Source of the DNA: Nymphaea colorata
Taxonomy: Eukaryota; Streptophyta; Magnoliopsida; Nymphaeales; Nymphaeaceae
Reading direction: 5' to 3'
Assembly: GCF_008831285.2 (NCBI RefSeq)
Contig: NW_022204797.1
Coordinates: forward strand, 1-18,259
Length of the DNA stretch: 18,259 bases
Shown piece by piece: positions 1-8,482 of this stretch. A program made the translations under genes and the position numbers. A model generated the notes under the pieces. It saw nothing but the letters and a program-made list of their open reading frames with translations, was not told where the DNA came from and did no database searches. Within the stretch, counting starts at the first letter, position 1. Each line of letters starts with the position of its first letter.

Positions 1-728
1 CCTATATTTAATCAATAGTTTTAGATAGATTATTAAGACCCGTAGCCAATAGAATGAGGAGTGCTTTCAAACATTAACTAGAAATCATGAATGATGAATT
101 TGGGGTATGGCTATAAGTGATAAGAGTAAACAACAAAGACATAATTTTAGGAAACTCAAAGATAAGAATGCTATCAATGGAAGACAGAAATCAAGAAAAC
201 TGTTGAAGACGTTGAGGATGTTGATAAAGCTGGAATTAAAGAAATTACTTAAAAAAAAGAGATAAGACAGATTTTGTTCGTTGTAACCGATAGACCCAAT
301 TTAGGCAATATTTTTGGAAACAGAAAAAGTTATAAATAATGATATTTGCTCACTATAAAAAAGAATTGAGAGATAGTTGAGCTTCCTTCCTTCTCTCTCT
401 TGTCAGTCATTTTTGTAAATAAGATGGTCACTGTAGCTCATGAAAGAAACCATTGTTATTTGGCTGGTCGGACTATACTTTTACATGGCACTTGAACGCA
501 ATATCAACATAGTTTTTTGCCTTCGGTTGATTGAAAAATAGAATTCATTGAATTTCTTTTGAAGTTATTGAACATAGATTATGAATAAATAATCATCTAA
601 ACCAAAACCTACTGGCCTTCTAACAAGATAAAAAGTGTGGCTTAGGCAGTGGAAAGAACCCATCTCGTGATTCAAACCTTTAGATCATGTGATCTTGCTA
701 TTTGGAAAGCTTGAATTTTTTATCAAAG
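1..728. other. AT-rich flank outside the retrotransposon, no gene seen
   Basis: This stretch lies outside element A and has no counterpart before the second LTR copy, where the sequence is the element's own leader. I see no open reading frame of convincing length on either strand. It contains TATA-like strings near 331 and 353 followed by a pyrimidine-rich run near 385-400, which could be a decayed promoter or LTR remnant, and a weak pol III-like A box/B box pair at 638-678. The five bases just before the LTR (724-728, caaag) would be one half of a target-site duplication. Its partner, at the far end of the array, is outside the window. Confidence 0.6.
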
Positions 729-816
729 TGTTTGCATCCCAAAATTTTCATTGGTTTTGAAGTGCTCCAGAAAAATAAGGTTTTTCTTTTGAAAGATGAA
801 AGAAAGGGACTCGCCC

Positions 817-856
817 GTCGATACGAGGATCGACCGTTCCCGGCGTCTTTACCGGG
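817..856. other. GC-rich double hairpin near the U5 end of the LTR
   Basis: In an AT-rich LTR, 805-860 is strikingly GC-rich. Two perfect inverted repeats are adjacent: gtcgat/atcgac (817-822 and 829-834, 6-base loop) and cccgg/ccggg (839-843 and 852-856, 8-base loop). The right LTR counterpart at 13412-13450 keeps the island with one change in each stem. It lies within 130 bp of the LTR end next to the PBS, where retroelement RNAs often fold. Confidence 0.55.
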
Positions 857-2390
857 GGTAATCAACCCAAGGACTATGTTTATCATTGATGCATTTCGTT
901 TTAACTTAAACATCTTTTTTATTCTATATGCGGTGTAGAAAATATTGAAAGTTTGGAGTTTCAAACTTTTGAAAAGGTTATTGAATAATTGCTTGAAAAT
1001 GTAAAATGTTTTAAGAAAAAGTGAAACTAGTAAATATCATTTGAAAAGCTTGTGAAAACATTTTGAAATCATTTTAGTGTTCTCTTAAGACTTTAAGTAG
1101 GTTTGAGATTTTACTCTAATTCGGTTACCACCTAGCTAGAGCTCCATCCCTTCTTGCTTAAGTTTCTTTAGAGAGGTTCTTGTGATCATAAGTGAAATAA
1201 AGTGGGTGAGAATGCATGGATGCATTTACCCTATATGATTGAAAAAATGTAAAACATTCCTACCACAACATTCATCTAATGTCATTCCTACCACAACATA
1301 CATCTATGATTTCGTTGTTATAATTATTATACATAAGAAGGAAAAGTTTTTAAAAGGGATAGAGATTGTAGACCATCAAGCATGATTCCAATATTGGGTC
1401 ATTACTTGGTTTGTGGTCTTATTGAAGTTGGTATATAGAAAGTTCATGAGATGATAGTGTTAAAAAGAATATAAAAGATAAAACACTCTTATGAAAGGAA
1501 AGAGAGAGATATAGAAAAGACATGCATACATGTGTACATACCATCACATATACACATATATGAAAGCTTAAGAGAAAAAGATGTATTGATTCGAAGAGAA
1601 AGAGAGATTTTAGAGGAAAAGAAAAATATCATACGCATATATAGGTATGAGAAATTTATAAGAGAAGATATTTGTCTTGAAAAGAGGAATAAATATTTGA
1701 AAGAGAGGAAATGGAGCACATGCACATATGAAAATTTATAAAATAAAAAATGAAAGCATAGAGAGAGAAAGATGGGGGTCATCATGTTGGCATAAATGTA
1801 TATAACATGTGTATACATCCATACCTTCACAAGATTAGAAAAATCAAGGAACAACTTAAAATTACCAACTTCAAATTTAATGTGGACCGGAGGGGAGCTT
1901 GGACTCATGCAAGAGTTAAGTAAGTCCCTAAGGCCATGTTAGAAGGTTCTTTTTGAAAATGTTTTGGAAAATATGATTTATATAAGCATAGAATGTTATT
2001 ATTTGGTTTGTTGTAAGGGATATATTTCTTCCACCGTTGGTACGGAAGAAAACAAGCAACATAACGAGGCACTCGTTAGGGTTCCTAATGTGATGATTAA
2101 GAAGGAAACTAGCGCAAAATGATATGGAAATGCATATTAACATGTACATTTTCGTGAGGGTTTATCTCGGGTTGACAAGTCCCAACCTCAAAGATTAATA
2201 TGAAAATAAAGAGTCTCCAAACCACACTTTCATTCCCGACATGCATTCACATGTAAGTAAAGAACCAAGCAACTATGCATGCATAATATATAGATAACTT
2301 TCAAGGAAGGAAGGAAAGAAAGAGGATGATGGAAAAAGCAAAGTTCAATTAGGAGGGAAGACATGATGTAACTATGAATTGATATACCAC

Positions 2391-3200
2391 CTCATCTTCT
2401 CATGTTCCCGGTGCACTTGAATATAGCCTCTTGACTCTAAAATAGAGATTGAGAGCTATCTCTTTTGGCCATGGAGAAATGAGGAAGAGAGGAAAATAAG
2501 AGAAACAAAAGAACAATAAGAATGTATTCATGAAAAGAAAGAACATGATTAAAATGAAAATCATCTCATCTTTCCATGCTCCCGGTGCACTTTGAGTATA
2601 GCCTTTGTCTCTAAAAAGAGATTGAGAGCTACCTTCTTTAGCCGTGGGGAGATGAAGATGAGGAGAAAATGTAGAAAGAGAAACAATGTTATATTTAATA
2701 AAAGAGAAAACATGATTCAATTATGAAATGAAAGTTCCTCTCATCTTTTCACGCTCCCAATGTACTTGAGCATAGCCTCTTGTCTCTAAAAAGAGATTGA
2801 GGGCTATCTCTTTGGTCATGGGAAGAAGAAGAAGAGAAAAAAGAAAATAACAAGAACAAGACTATATTGAAGAAATGAAATAACAATAACAACAAAAATA
2901 TATTCATTAAGGAAAAGAATAACAACAACAAGAATATATTGAAGAGAAGAAAGAGCAAGAAGATATTGATAAAGAGAAAGAACAAGAACAACAAGAATAC
3001 TTGAAAAAGCATGATTTAATCATAAAATAAAATATCATATCATCTTCTCATGCTCCCGGTGCATTTGAGCATAGCCTCTTGTATATAAAAAGAGGTTGAG
3101 TGCTATCTCTTTTGGCCATGGGGAGATGAAGATGAGAAGAGAAAATGAAAACAACAACAAGACTATATTTAAGAAAAAGAAATAACATAATAATAAGAAT
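2391..3200. repeat. Four-copy degenerate module in R-U5, left LTR
   Basis: Four copies start near 2391, 2565, 2740 and 3040. Each opens with a conserved ~85 bp core: ctcatcttctcatgctcc, ggtgcacttgagcatagcc, a tctctaaaaagaga hairpin, a gagat...atctc second stem, and ccatgggg. A purine-rich, variable tail of 90-215 bp follows. The third tail is expanded by aacaacaag-like trinucleotide runs. Because the cores are conserved and the tails are not, the core may be a functional RNA or protein-binding element. It lies in the transcribed part of the LTR. Confidence 0.8.
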
Positions 3201-3463
3201 ATTAATGAAAAGAAAGAAGAGAGAAATGAGAGGGATGAAGATTACATACCTCTAATGGAAATGACCTAAGGAAGATGAACACCTTCACTTGAAGATACCC
3301 TTTTGAATGAAACTCCAAGAGTGCTTGCTCTAAGTTGGAGAAGGAAATGGAAAGAGGAAGAGGGAGAGAAAGAGAGCTCAAGAGAAACTCTAAGTCTTCA
3401 AGTGAGAATACACTAGAGTTTCTCCCAATGACCAATCTTGCCCAAGAGGGAGGATATGGGGGG

Positions 3464-3471
3464 TATTTATA
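3464..3471 (-). promoter_or_regulatory. TATA box in the left LTR
   Basis: The minus strand reads TCTATAAATACCCC, a canonical plant TATA box (TATAAATA). It lies about 880 bp into the LTR on the coding strand, so transcription would begin near 3435. In this 3' LTR it would drive outward reading into the flank at 1-728. Confidence 0.6.
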
Positions 3472-3514
3472 GAGGATTTTGGAGCAAAAACCCAAAATTT
3501 GAATTTTTTGACCT

Positions 3515-4067
3515 AAAAAGACTAAAATCACCCTCCAAAAGGAGATTTTTTTGGCCAAAAGGAAGGGCAAATGAGTCTTGTCCACCCAAAAAGACTAAAA
3601 TTACCCTCTAAAAGGATGTTTTTTTGGTCAAAAGGAGGGGTAAATTGGTCTTGTTTACCAAAAAGACTAAAATCACCCTCTAAAAGGAGGTTTTTTGGTC
3701 AAAAGGAGGGGCAAATCGGTCTTGTTTAAAAAAGACTAAAATCACCTCTAAAAGGAGGTTTTTTGGTCAAAAGGAGGGGCAAATCGGTCTTGTTTAAAAA
3801 AGACAAAAATCACCCTTTAAAAGGAGGTTTTTTGGTCAAAAGGAGGGGCAAATCGGTCTTGTTTAAAAAAGACTAAAATCACCCTATAAAAGGAGGTTTT
3901 TGGTCAAAAGGAGGGGCAAATCGGTCTTGTTTGCCCAAAAAGACTAAAATCACCCTCTAAAAGGAGGTTTTTGGTCAAAAGAATGGGAAACAGTCTTGTT
4001 TGCCCAAAAAGACTAAAATCACCCTCTAAAAGGAGGTTTTTGGTCAAAAGAAGGCAAATTAGTCTTA
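3515..4067. repeat. ~69 bp tandem array in LTR U3, eight units
   Basis: Eight head-to-tail units each start near aaaaagactaaaatcaccct, continue through an aaaaggaggttttttggtcaaaag-like middle and end in a cggtcttgttt-like tail. Unit starts are about 3515, 3588, 3660, 3729, 3797, 3866, 3937 and 4006. Units 3 to 6 are the most alike, which suggests recent local expansion. The array lies just upstream of the TATA box on the coding strand, so unit number changes the distance and content of the U3 promoter. Confidence 0.9.
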
Positions 4068-4072
4068 AATGA

Positions 4073-4275
4073 TTGATTTGGATCTGAACTTGAGTTTTGG
4101 ATCTAAAAGTAGTATTTTGGATTTAATTTGGATCTGAAAGTTCTATTTTGGATTTAATTTGGATCTGAGAGTAGTATTTTGGATTTAATTTGGATCTGAA
4201 AGTAGTATTTTGGATTTAATTTGGATCTAAGAGTAGCATTTTGGATTTAATTTGGATCTGAAAGTTGTATTTTGA
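4073..4275. repeat. ~33 bp tandem array in LTR U3, about six units
   Basis: Units follow the pattern agtattttggatttaatt then tggatctgaa, with small changes at each unit end (agt, gagagtag, aagagtagc). The array sits between the ~69 bp array and the LTR start on the coding strand. Confidence 0.85.
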
Positions 4276-4350
4276 AATCTTGTGCCTAAATTTGAATTTC
4301 GCACTTGGATAAAACATCATAGTCCTTTAGAAAAATTTGGGGTGATTACA

Positions 4351-4366
4351 GATGCCCTCTTTGTTA
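4351..4366 (-). promoter_or_regulatory. Polypurine tract of element A
   Basis: The minus strand just before the LTR start reads AACAAAGAGGGCATC followed by TGTAATCACC. Purine-rich AAAGAGGG ending a few bases before the LTR is the normal primer for plus-strand DNA synthesis. It has one G fewer than the matching tract of element B. Confidence 0.75.
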
Positions 4367-4446
4367 ATAAGCCGGTGTTAGCCGTGCTTAGTGACAAAGA
4401 TAAACGCCACAAATTTTTCAAACAAGACATTTTCATAGAGATGTTT

Positions 4447-4744
4447 CAGGCTTTACCCCTTACCTGAATGGGTTGTTTGAGCTTAAATTGCAGGTTTAAC
4501 CCTTACCTGCATGGGTTTGCCGATTTCAAATTCAGGTTTAACCCCCTGAATGGGTTGCCTTGACTTGCATCACAAGTTGAACCCTTTAACTGTGTGGGTT
4601 GCTTTGGCTTGTAGCACAGGTTTAACCCCTTTGCCTGCATGGGTTGCTTTGGCTAGCATTGCAGGTTTAACCCTTGCCTGCATGGGTTGCCCTCATATTG
4701 CAGGTTTAACCCTTTACCTGCACGGGTTGCTCTCAAGCCCTGAG
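4447..4744. repeat. 3' UTR minisatellite of element A, about seven ~40 bp units
   Basis: Units of 38-46 bp follow the pattern caggtttaacccctt, tgcctgcatgggttgctttg, variable tail. The core pairs ggttt with aaccc and gggtt. The array lies between the integrase stop and the polypurine tract. Variable tandem repeats in this 3' UTR position are known in Tat/Ogre elements and have seeded satellite DNAs in some plants. A short non-repetitive strip (4367-4446) separates it from the polypurine tract. Confidence 0.85.
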
Positions 4745-4873
4745 CAATAAAAAAAATAAAATAAAAATGCCCAGTGTAATTGTCATGTTTTACAACTGGG
4801 AAGAATCTAGATTGAATAGTCGATGTGGAAACACAAATGTTTTGACATTGATTGGAAAATGAATACAAGAGAA

Positions 4874-6200
4874 CTAGGCATAAAATTTCTTGAGGTGAAG
4901 GGCATTAACAGGATCGGCAAATTCCACCCCATCAGCATCAATTAGTCGGTATGAATTGTGGGGCAAAACTTCCTTAATGACATATGGGCCTTCCCAATTT
5001 GGTGCCCACTTGCCTCGTGGTCGTCCTCTCAGGTACACTGCAGATCGTAGGACTGAATCATTCACTTTGAACTGTCTCTCGATAACTGACTTGGCAAATT
5101 GTCTGGCTACCCTTTGGCGATAAGCTTCAGCATGTTCAGCCGCTTTTAGCCTCTTTTCATCTAGCAAATCGAGTTGCATTAGCCTTTTTTGTTGATATTG
5201 AGTAAGAGGGAGCTCTATGAGAGAAGCGAACTTCAAAGCAGGTTTCAACACATGTAATGGTAGAACCACTTCTGTTCCATAGACTAGCTCTGCTGGAGTG
5301 GCATTTGTTGGAGTTCTCATAGTGGTGCGATATGCCCATAGAGCGTTGTGCATCTTTTCATGCCAATCTCTTCCAGTTTCTACTGTCCGTTCCAAGATGC
5401 GGATCAGATCTTGTTGGTAGCCTCTGCTTGCCATTGCCTTGGGGTAATAAGGAGCTGAAAAATGGTGCGTGATGTGGTACTTGCTGCACAATTGCCTCAT
5501 CTTTTCATTCTTGAAATGAGTTCCGTTGTCTGATACTATATCATGAGGGACTCCAAATCTGCAAAGAAGATTTTTGTGAATGAAGGACACTACATGACGT
5601 CCTTCCACTGTTCTGAGTGTGACGACTTCTACCCACTTGGTAAAATAATCTGTTGCAGCAAGAAAATACTTATGGCCGTTAGAAGCTGCAGGGATATCGG
5701 TCCGACTACGTCAAAGGCCCACATTGAAAATGGCCAAGGAGATGTCACAGAATGCAAGTGAGAGGCTGGGGCATGAATTACTGGAGCATGCAGTTGGCAT
5801 TCTTTGCATCTTTTGACAAATTGGTGACAATCTTTTTGGCATGGTAGGCCAATAATACCCTGCTCGAATTATTTGTTTGGTGAGGGTTTGGTAACCAACA
5901 TAGCCTCCACAATCTCCTCGATGTGATTCTTCGATTACTTTCTTTGCCTCATCTTCATCAAGGAACCGAGAGTATTCAGTGCTAAATCCACGTCTGTATA
6001 ATACCCCTGCTAGGATAAAGTACCTCGCTGACATACGTTGTATTGCTTTTTGTTCATTTTTAGACATTTTAGTCGGGAATTCTCCGCTTTCAATGTACCT
6101 TTTGATGTCATGGTACCAAGGCGGTATTCCTCCCTTGGATATGATGAACATGCGTCATCGTTTCAAAAGCAGTGTGTTCTAATCTTCCAATCTCAAAAGA
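4874..6200 (-). pseudogene. pol: Integrase of element A (broken)
   Basis: The zinc-binding region starts near 5960 (EESHRGDCGGYVGYQTL), with the second His of the H2C2 motif changed to Tyr (codon at 5900-5902); the C-x2-C pair (RCKEC) follows near 5800. The catalytic core has the first Asp in AFDVVGPI (near 5712) and the second in IVSDNGTHF (near 5528). The region of the catalytic Glu (near 5430) is scrambled by three one-base losses relative to element B. The C-terminal part contains LRGRPRGKWAPNWEGPYVI, the GPY/F module, and ends ALHLKKFYA at a TAG at 4874-4876. An extra base near 5841 also shifts the frame. Integrase inserts the cDNA into chromosomes; this copy could not encode a working one as written. 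Confidence 0.9.
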
Positions 6201-6893
6201 ACGGATTGCTTCATTGGTTCGAAAAGTGATGGTCGATCCTAAGCTCGCGAGGCCATCCGCAATAGGGTTACCTTCTCTCTTTACGTGAGCCAATTGTACT
6301 TCTTCGAATTGACAGATTAAGGAGGTAGCAATTTCTTGATATGGCACCAACTTTTCATCTTTGACTTGCCATTCTCCATTCACTTGATTTATAATAAGCT
6401 GAGAGTCGCCGAAGGCATTCACTCATTTCACTTGAAAACTCAATAAAGAACGAAGTCCTTGTATGAGGGCTTCATATTCAGCCATGTTATGGGTACATGG
6501 AAAATCAAGTTTCAAAGAGTACGAGGTCATTTCACTTTCTGGAGTGATGAGTAAGATGCCTATGCCTACTCCCATCACATTTCTGGACCCGTCAAAGTAC
6601 ATCTTCCATGTCGGACCCGTTTCCAATCTTAGTACACGTTCATCTGGAAACTCATCATTTGTTCTGATTTCTTCGTACTGAGGAAGTCTGCTAACTAATC
6701 CGCAATTGCTTGTCCTTTGATTGACTTTTGAGACACATATCAAGATCATATGCATCAACAGAACTTGCCATTTTGCGATACGCCCATTAAGGAATGGTTG
6801 TTCCAAGATGTACTTGAGATGATTTAGTTTGGAGAGTATCTTGACCTCACAAGCTAATAAATAATGTCTCAACTTCTGACACATCCAAACCAA
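6108..6893 (-). pseudogene. pol: RNase H connection and second, archaeal-type RNase H (aRNH)
   Basis: The segment starts with MCQKLRHYLL and ILEQPFLNGRIAKWQVLL, the usual end of the gypsy RNase H. It then carries a second RNase H: MYFDGSRNVMGVGIG (Asp in FDGS near 6592), NMAEYEALIQGL (Glu near 6478), FGDSQLIINQ (Asp after the break) and HVKREGNPIADGLASL (Asp near the end). The four acidic residues expected in RNase H are present. This extra domain is a hallmark of Tat-lineage elements. It would remove RNA from the RNA-DNA hybrid and trim primers. A TGA at 6423-6425 splits it, and compensating shifts scramble about 20 residues near 6700-6750. Confidence 0.85.
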
Positions 6894-7135
6894 TGCCAGA
6901 CAAGTTTTCTCTATTGGAGAGTACTTCTTTCGTACTGAACAAAAGTCTTGCTAATGTAATAGATTGCATATTCGATGCGACTTCCTTCCTCATATTGTGC
7001 CAAAAAGCCGCCACATGCTGACTCATTCTGTGATGTAAACAGCAATGGTCTACCCAACGTTGGTGGTTTTAGAATTGGTGGATTTAGAAGGTATTTCTTG
7101 ATCCTTTCGAATGACTGTTGGCATTCAAACCCCAT
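6894..7135 (-). pseudogene. pol: First (Ty3/gypsy-type) RNase H domain, degenerate
   Basis: After the RT thumb the reading moves to a new frame with FERIKKYLLNPPILKPPT, GRPLLFTSQNESACGGFLAQ and IEYAIYYISKTFVQYE, the order of the gypsy RNase H. The position that usually holds the first catalytic Asp (LY.D.SD...G) reads LFTSQNESACG with no Asp. Loss of catalytic residues here is known in the Tat lineage, where the domain may serve only as a connection while a second RNase H works. A frameshift near 6925 leads into the next section (LVWMCQKLRHYLL). Confidence 0.78.
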
Positions 7136-7866
7136 TCAAACTTGACACCTTTCCTCAGTAGCTGGTTGAATGTCTCGCATCTCATGGCAAGATCGGAAAT
7201 GAATCGTCTGATGGATTGAATTCGTCCTTGCAAGCTTCGCAACTCCTTGATATTGGTAGGTGGTGGCATATCGATTATTGCCTTAGCTTTTGTAAGATCC
7301 ATTTCAATTCCCTTCATACTGACCATGAAACCCAACAGTTTGCCTGACTCAACCCCAAACACACATTTTTGAGGATTCAGGCGAAGCTTGTACTGTAAAA
7401 GCCTCTCGAATACTTGGGCAAGAGTTTCAATGTGATCTTCTCTTGTCTTGGATTTGATCAATATGTCATCGATATATGCATCCATGATTTTATGCATCTG
7501 GTCATGGAAGATGGCGGCCATGGCTCTTTGATAGGTTACTCCAGCATTCTTCAACCCGAATGGCATTACCGTGTAACAAAAAGTACCCCAGGGTGTAGTA
7601 AAAGCGGTCTTAGGTTGATCTTTGACTGCTAATTTGATTTGATTATATCCCGAATATCCATCCATGAAAGAAAACATTGCATGACCTGCAGTACTGTCTA
7701 CCAACAGATCAATGTTTGGAAGAGGATAATCATCCTTCGGTGTGGCTTTGTTCAAGTCTCGAAAGCCGATGCACAACCTAACTTTGCCATTTTTCTTGGG
7801 GACCACCACGATGTTTGCCAACCATTCGGGGTAATCGATGGCACGAATGAATTTTGCCTTTAGCAA
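7084..7866 (-). pseudogene. pol: Reverse transcriptase domain of pol
   Basis: This is the longest undamaged piece of pol: 260 codons starting inside the domain. Motifs in order are VVPKKNGKVRLC (residues 21-32), RDLNKATPKDDYPLP (36-50), FSFMDGYSGYNQI (65-77, with a catalytic Asp at 70), MPFGLKNAGVTYQRAM (101-116) and the YIDD box (131-134) with the other two catalytic Asp residues, then LNPQKCVFGV and LLGFMVS. It would copy element RNA to DNA. In the usual CIDFRDLN motif this copy has CIGFRDLN, an Asp to Gly change at residue 34. The upstream break is one base near 7873, and a frameshift near 7150 separates it from the RNase H part. Confidence 0.93.
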
Positions 7867-8306
7867 GTCCTCTAGTCTTCTTTTACAGGGCCTTCTAGTC
7901 GAGGGTCAAGCTTGCGCAATTTTTGCTTAATCGGCTTGCAATTAGGATTTAAGGGCAAACGATGTTCGACCAATTGGGGGTCTAAGCCTGGCATATCTTC
8001 ATAAGTCCAAGCAAAAGCTTCTTGGTTACTTATAAGAAAGTCCACCAATCTTTTCTTCTCATCCATTGACAAACTGGTACCAATTTAAAGAATTTTAGGA
8101 TCTTCACTGGTTCCAATATTAATTTCTTCAATTGGATCATTCACCAAAGATGAAGGATGTTCTTGTTTCTGAATCTGAGTGAATTCTGGTAATTCTGACA
8201 CGGGTATTGCCATAGGTTCCATTTCACCGACTGCTTGTTCGATAAATGCTTTCTGGGGGGACTTTCGTGGAAAAAGAATAAACTGAGACATATTGAGTTC
8301 CGACAT
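7867..8306 (-). pseudogene. pol: Pol N-terminal region, before RT
   Basis: The ATG at 8306 (MSELNMSQF) follows the candidate splice acceptor. A poorly conserved linker leads to IGTSLSMDEKKRLVDFL and NQEAFAWTYEDMPGLDPQLVEH, the conserved lead-in to Ty3/gypsy reverse transcriptase, especially FAW.Y.DMPG. A TAA at 8085-8087 interrupts the frame just before IGTSLS, and a one-base loss near 7873 separates this part from the RT frame. The region is thought to belong to the RT fold (fingers N-terminus). Confidence 0.75.
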
Positions 8307-8482
8307 CCTGTAAAGAGGATAAAGGAAAGAGTTGGACGAAATTGACAACAAAAAATTACTTGCATTTGCATATAAAAAAAAAGGTTCTTAGTTCATAGAA
8401 TGGGTCATCTCATGAGACCAGACAAAAAGATGTTTAAAATTACAAAATTCATGGGAGGATTTTGAAACAAAAGTGAATACTA
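8307..8482 (-). other. Gap between gag-pro and pol, with candidate 3' splice site
   Basis: About 175 bp on the coding strand has no conserved protein and several stops. It ends in a pyrimidine-rich run, CTTTATCCTCTTTACAG, directly before the likely pol start, a textbook 3' splice site with AG at 8309-8308. Ogre elements are known to splice out an intron between protease and RT. Possible 5' sites are GT at 8443-8442 (TTTTGTAATTT) and others near the gag-pro end. The GT at 8359-8358 would give only ~52 bp, short for a plant intron. Which donor is used cannot be decided from sequence. Confidence 0.45.

Larger units (their letters stand above)
729..4350 (-). repeat. 3' LTR of element A (left LTR copy), 3622 bp
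   Basis: This is a long terminal repeat matching 13325-16400. On the coding strand it starts TGTAATCACCCC (at 4350) and ends GGGATGCAAACA (at 729), the TG...CA ends expected of an LTR. A polypurine tract abuts its 4350 end. A minus-strand TATA box at 3464-3471 places U3 at roughly 4350-3435 and R-U5 at the remaining ~2.7 kb. It holds an eight-unit ~69 bp array, a ~33 bp array, a fourfold hairpin module and a GC-rich hairpin island near the U5 end. It is 546 bp longer than the right copy, mostly because of the ~69 bp array. Reading frames inside it are Leu/Phe-rich by-products of its pyrimidine-rich minus strand, not genes. Confidence 0.92.

Noticed and set aside
2400-3585. Leu/Phe-rich open frames on the minus strand (2400-2720, 2749-3012, 3202-3585), resembling membrane proteins
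   Set aside because: They arise from the pyrimidine-rich strand of repeated LTR sequence, are not kept in frame in the right LTR, and match no family.
4550-4750. Plus-strand frame with a repeated GLTPLPAWVAL-like peptide
   Set aside because: It is a translation of the 3' UTR minisatellite, broken in element B, and antisense to the element.
729-6237. A plain segmental duplication of 729-6237 at 13325-18259
   Set aside because: The copies begin exactly at a TG LTR end flanked by a PBS on one side and unrelated flank on the other, so retrotransposon structure explains the boundary better.
7867-7893. Programmed frameshift before the RT domain
   Set aside because: No slippery heptamer is evident, the shift disrupts a conserved stretch, and similar random indels occur throughout, so decay or sequencing error is likelier.
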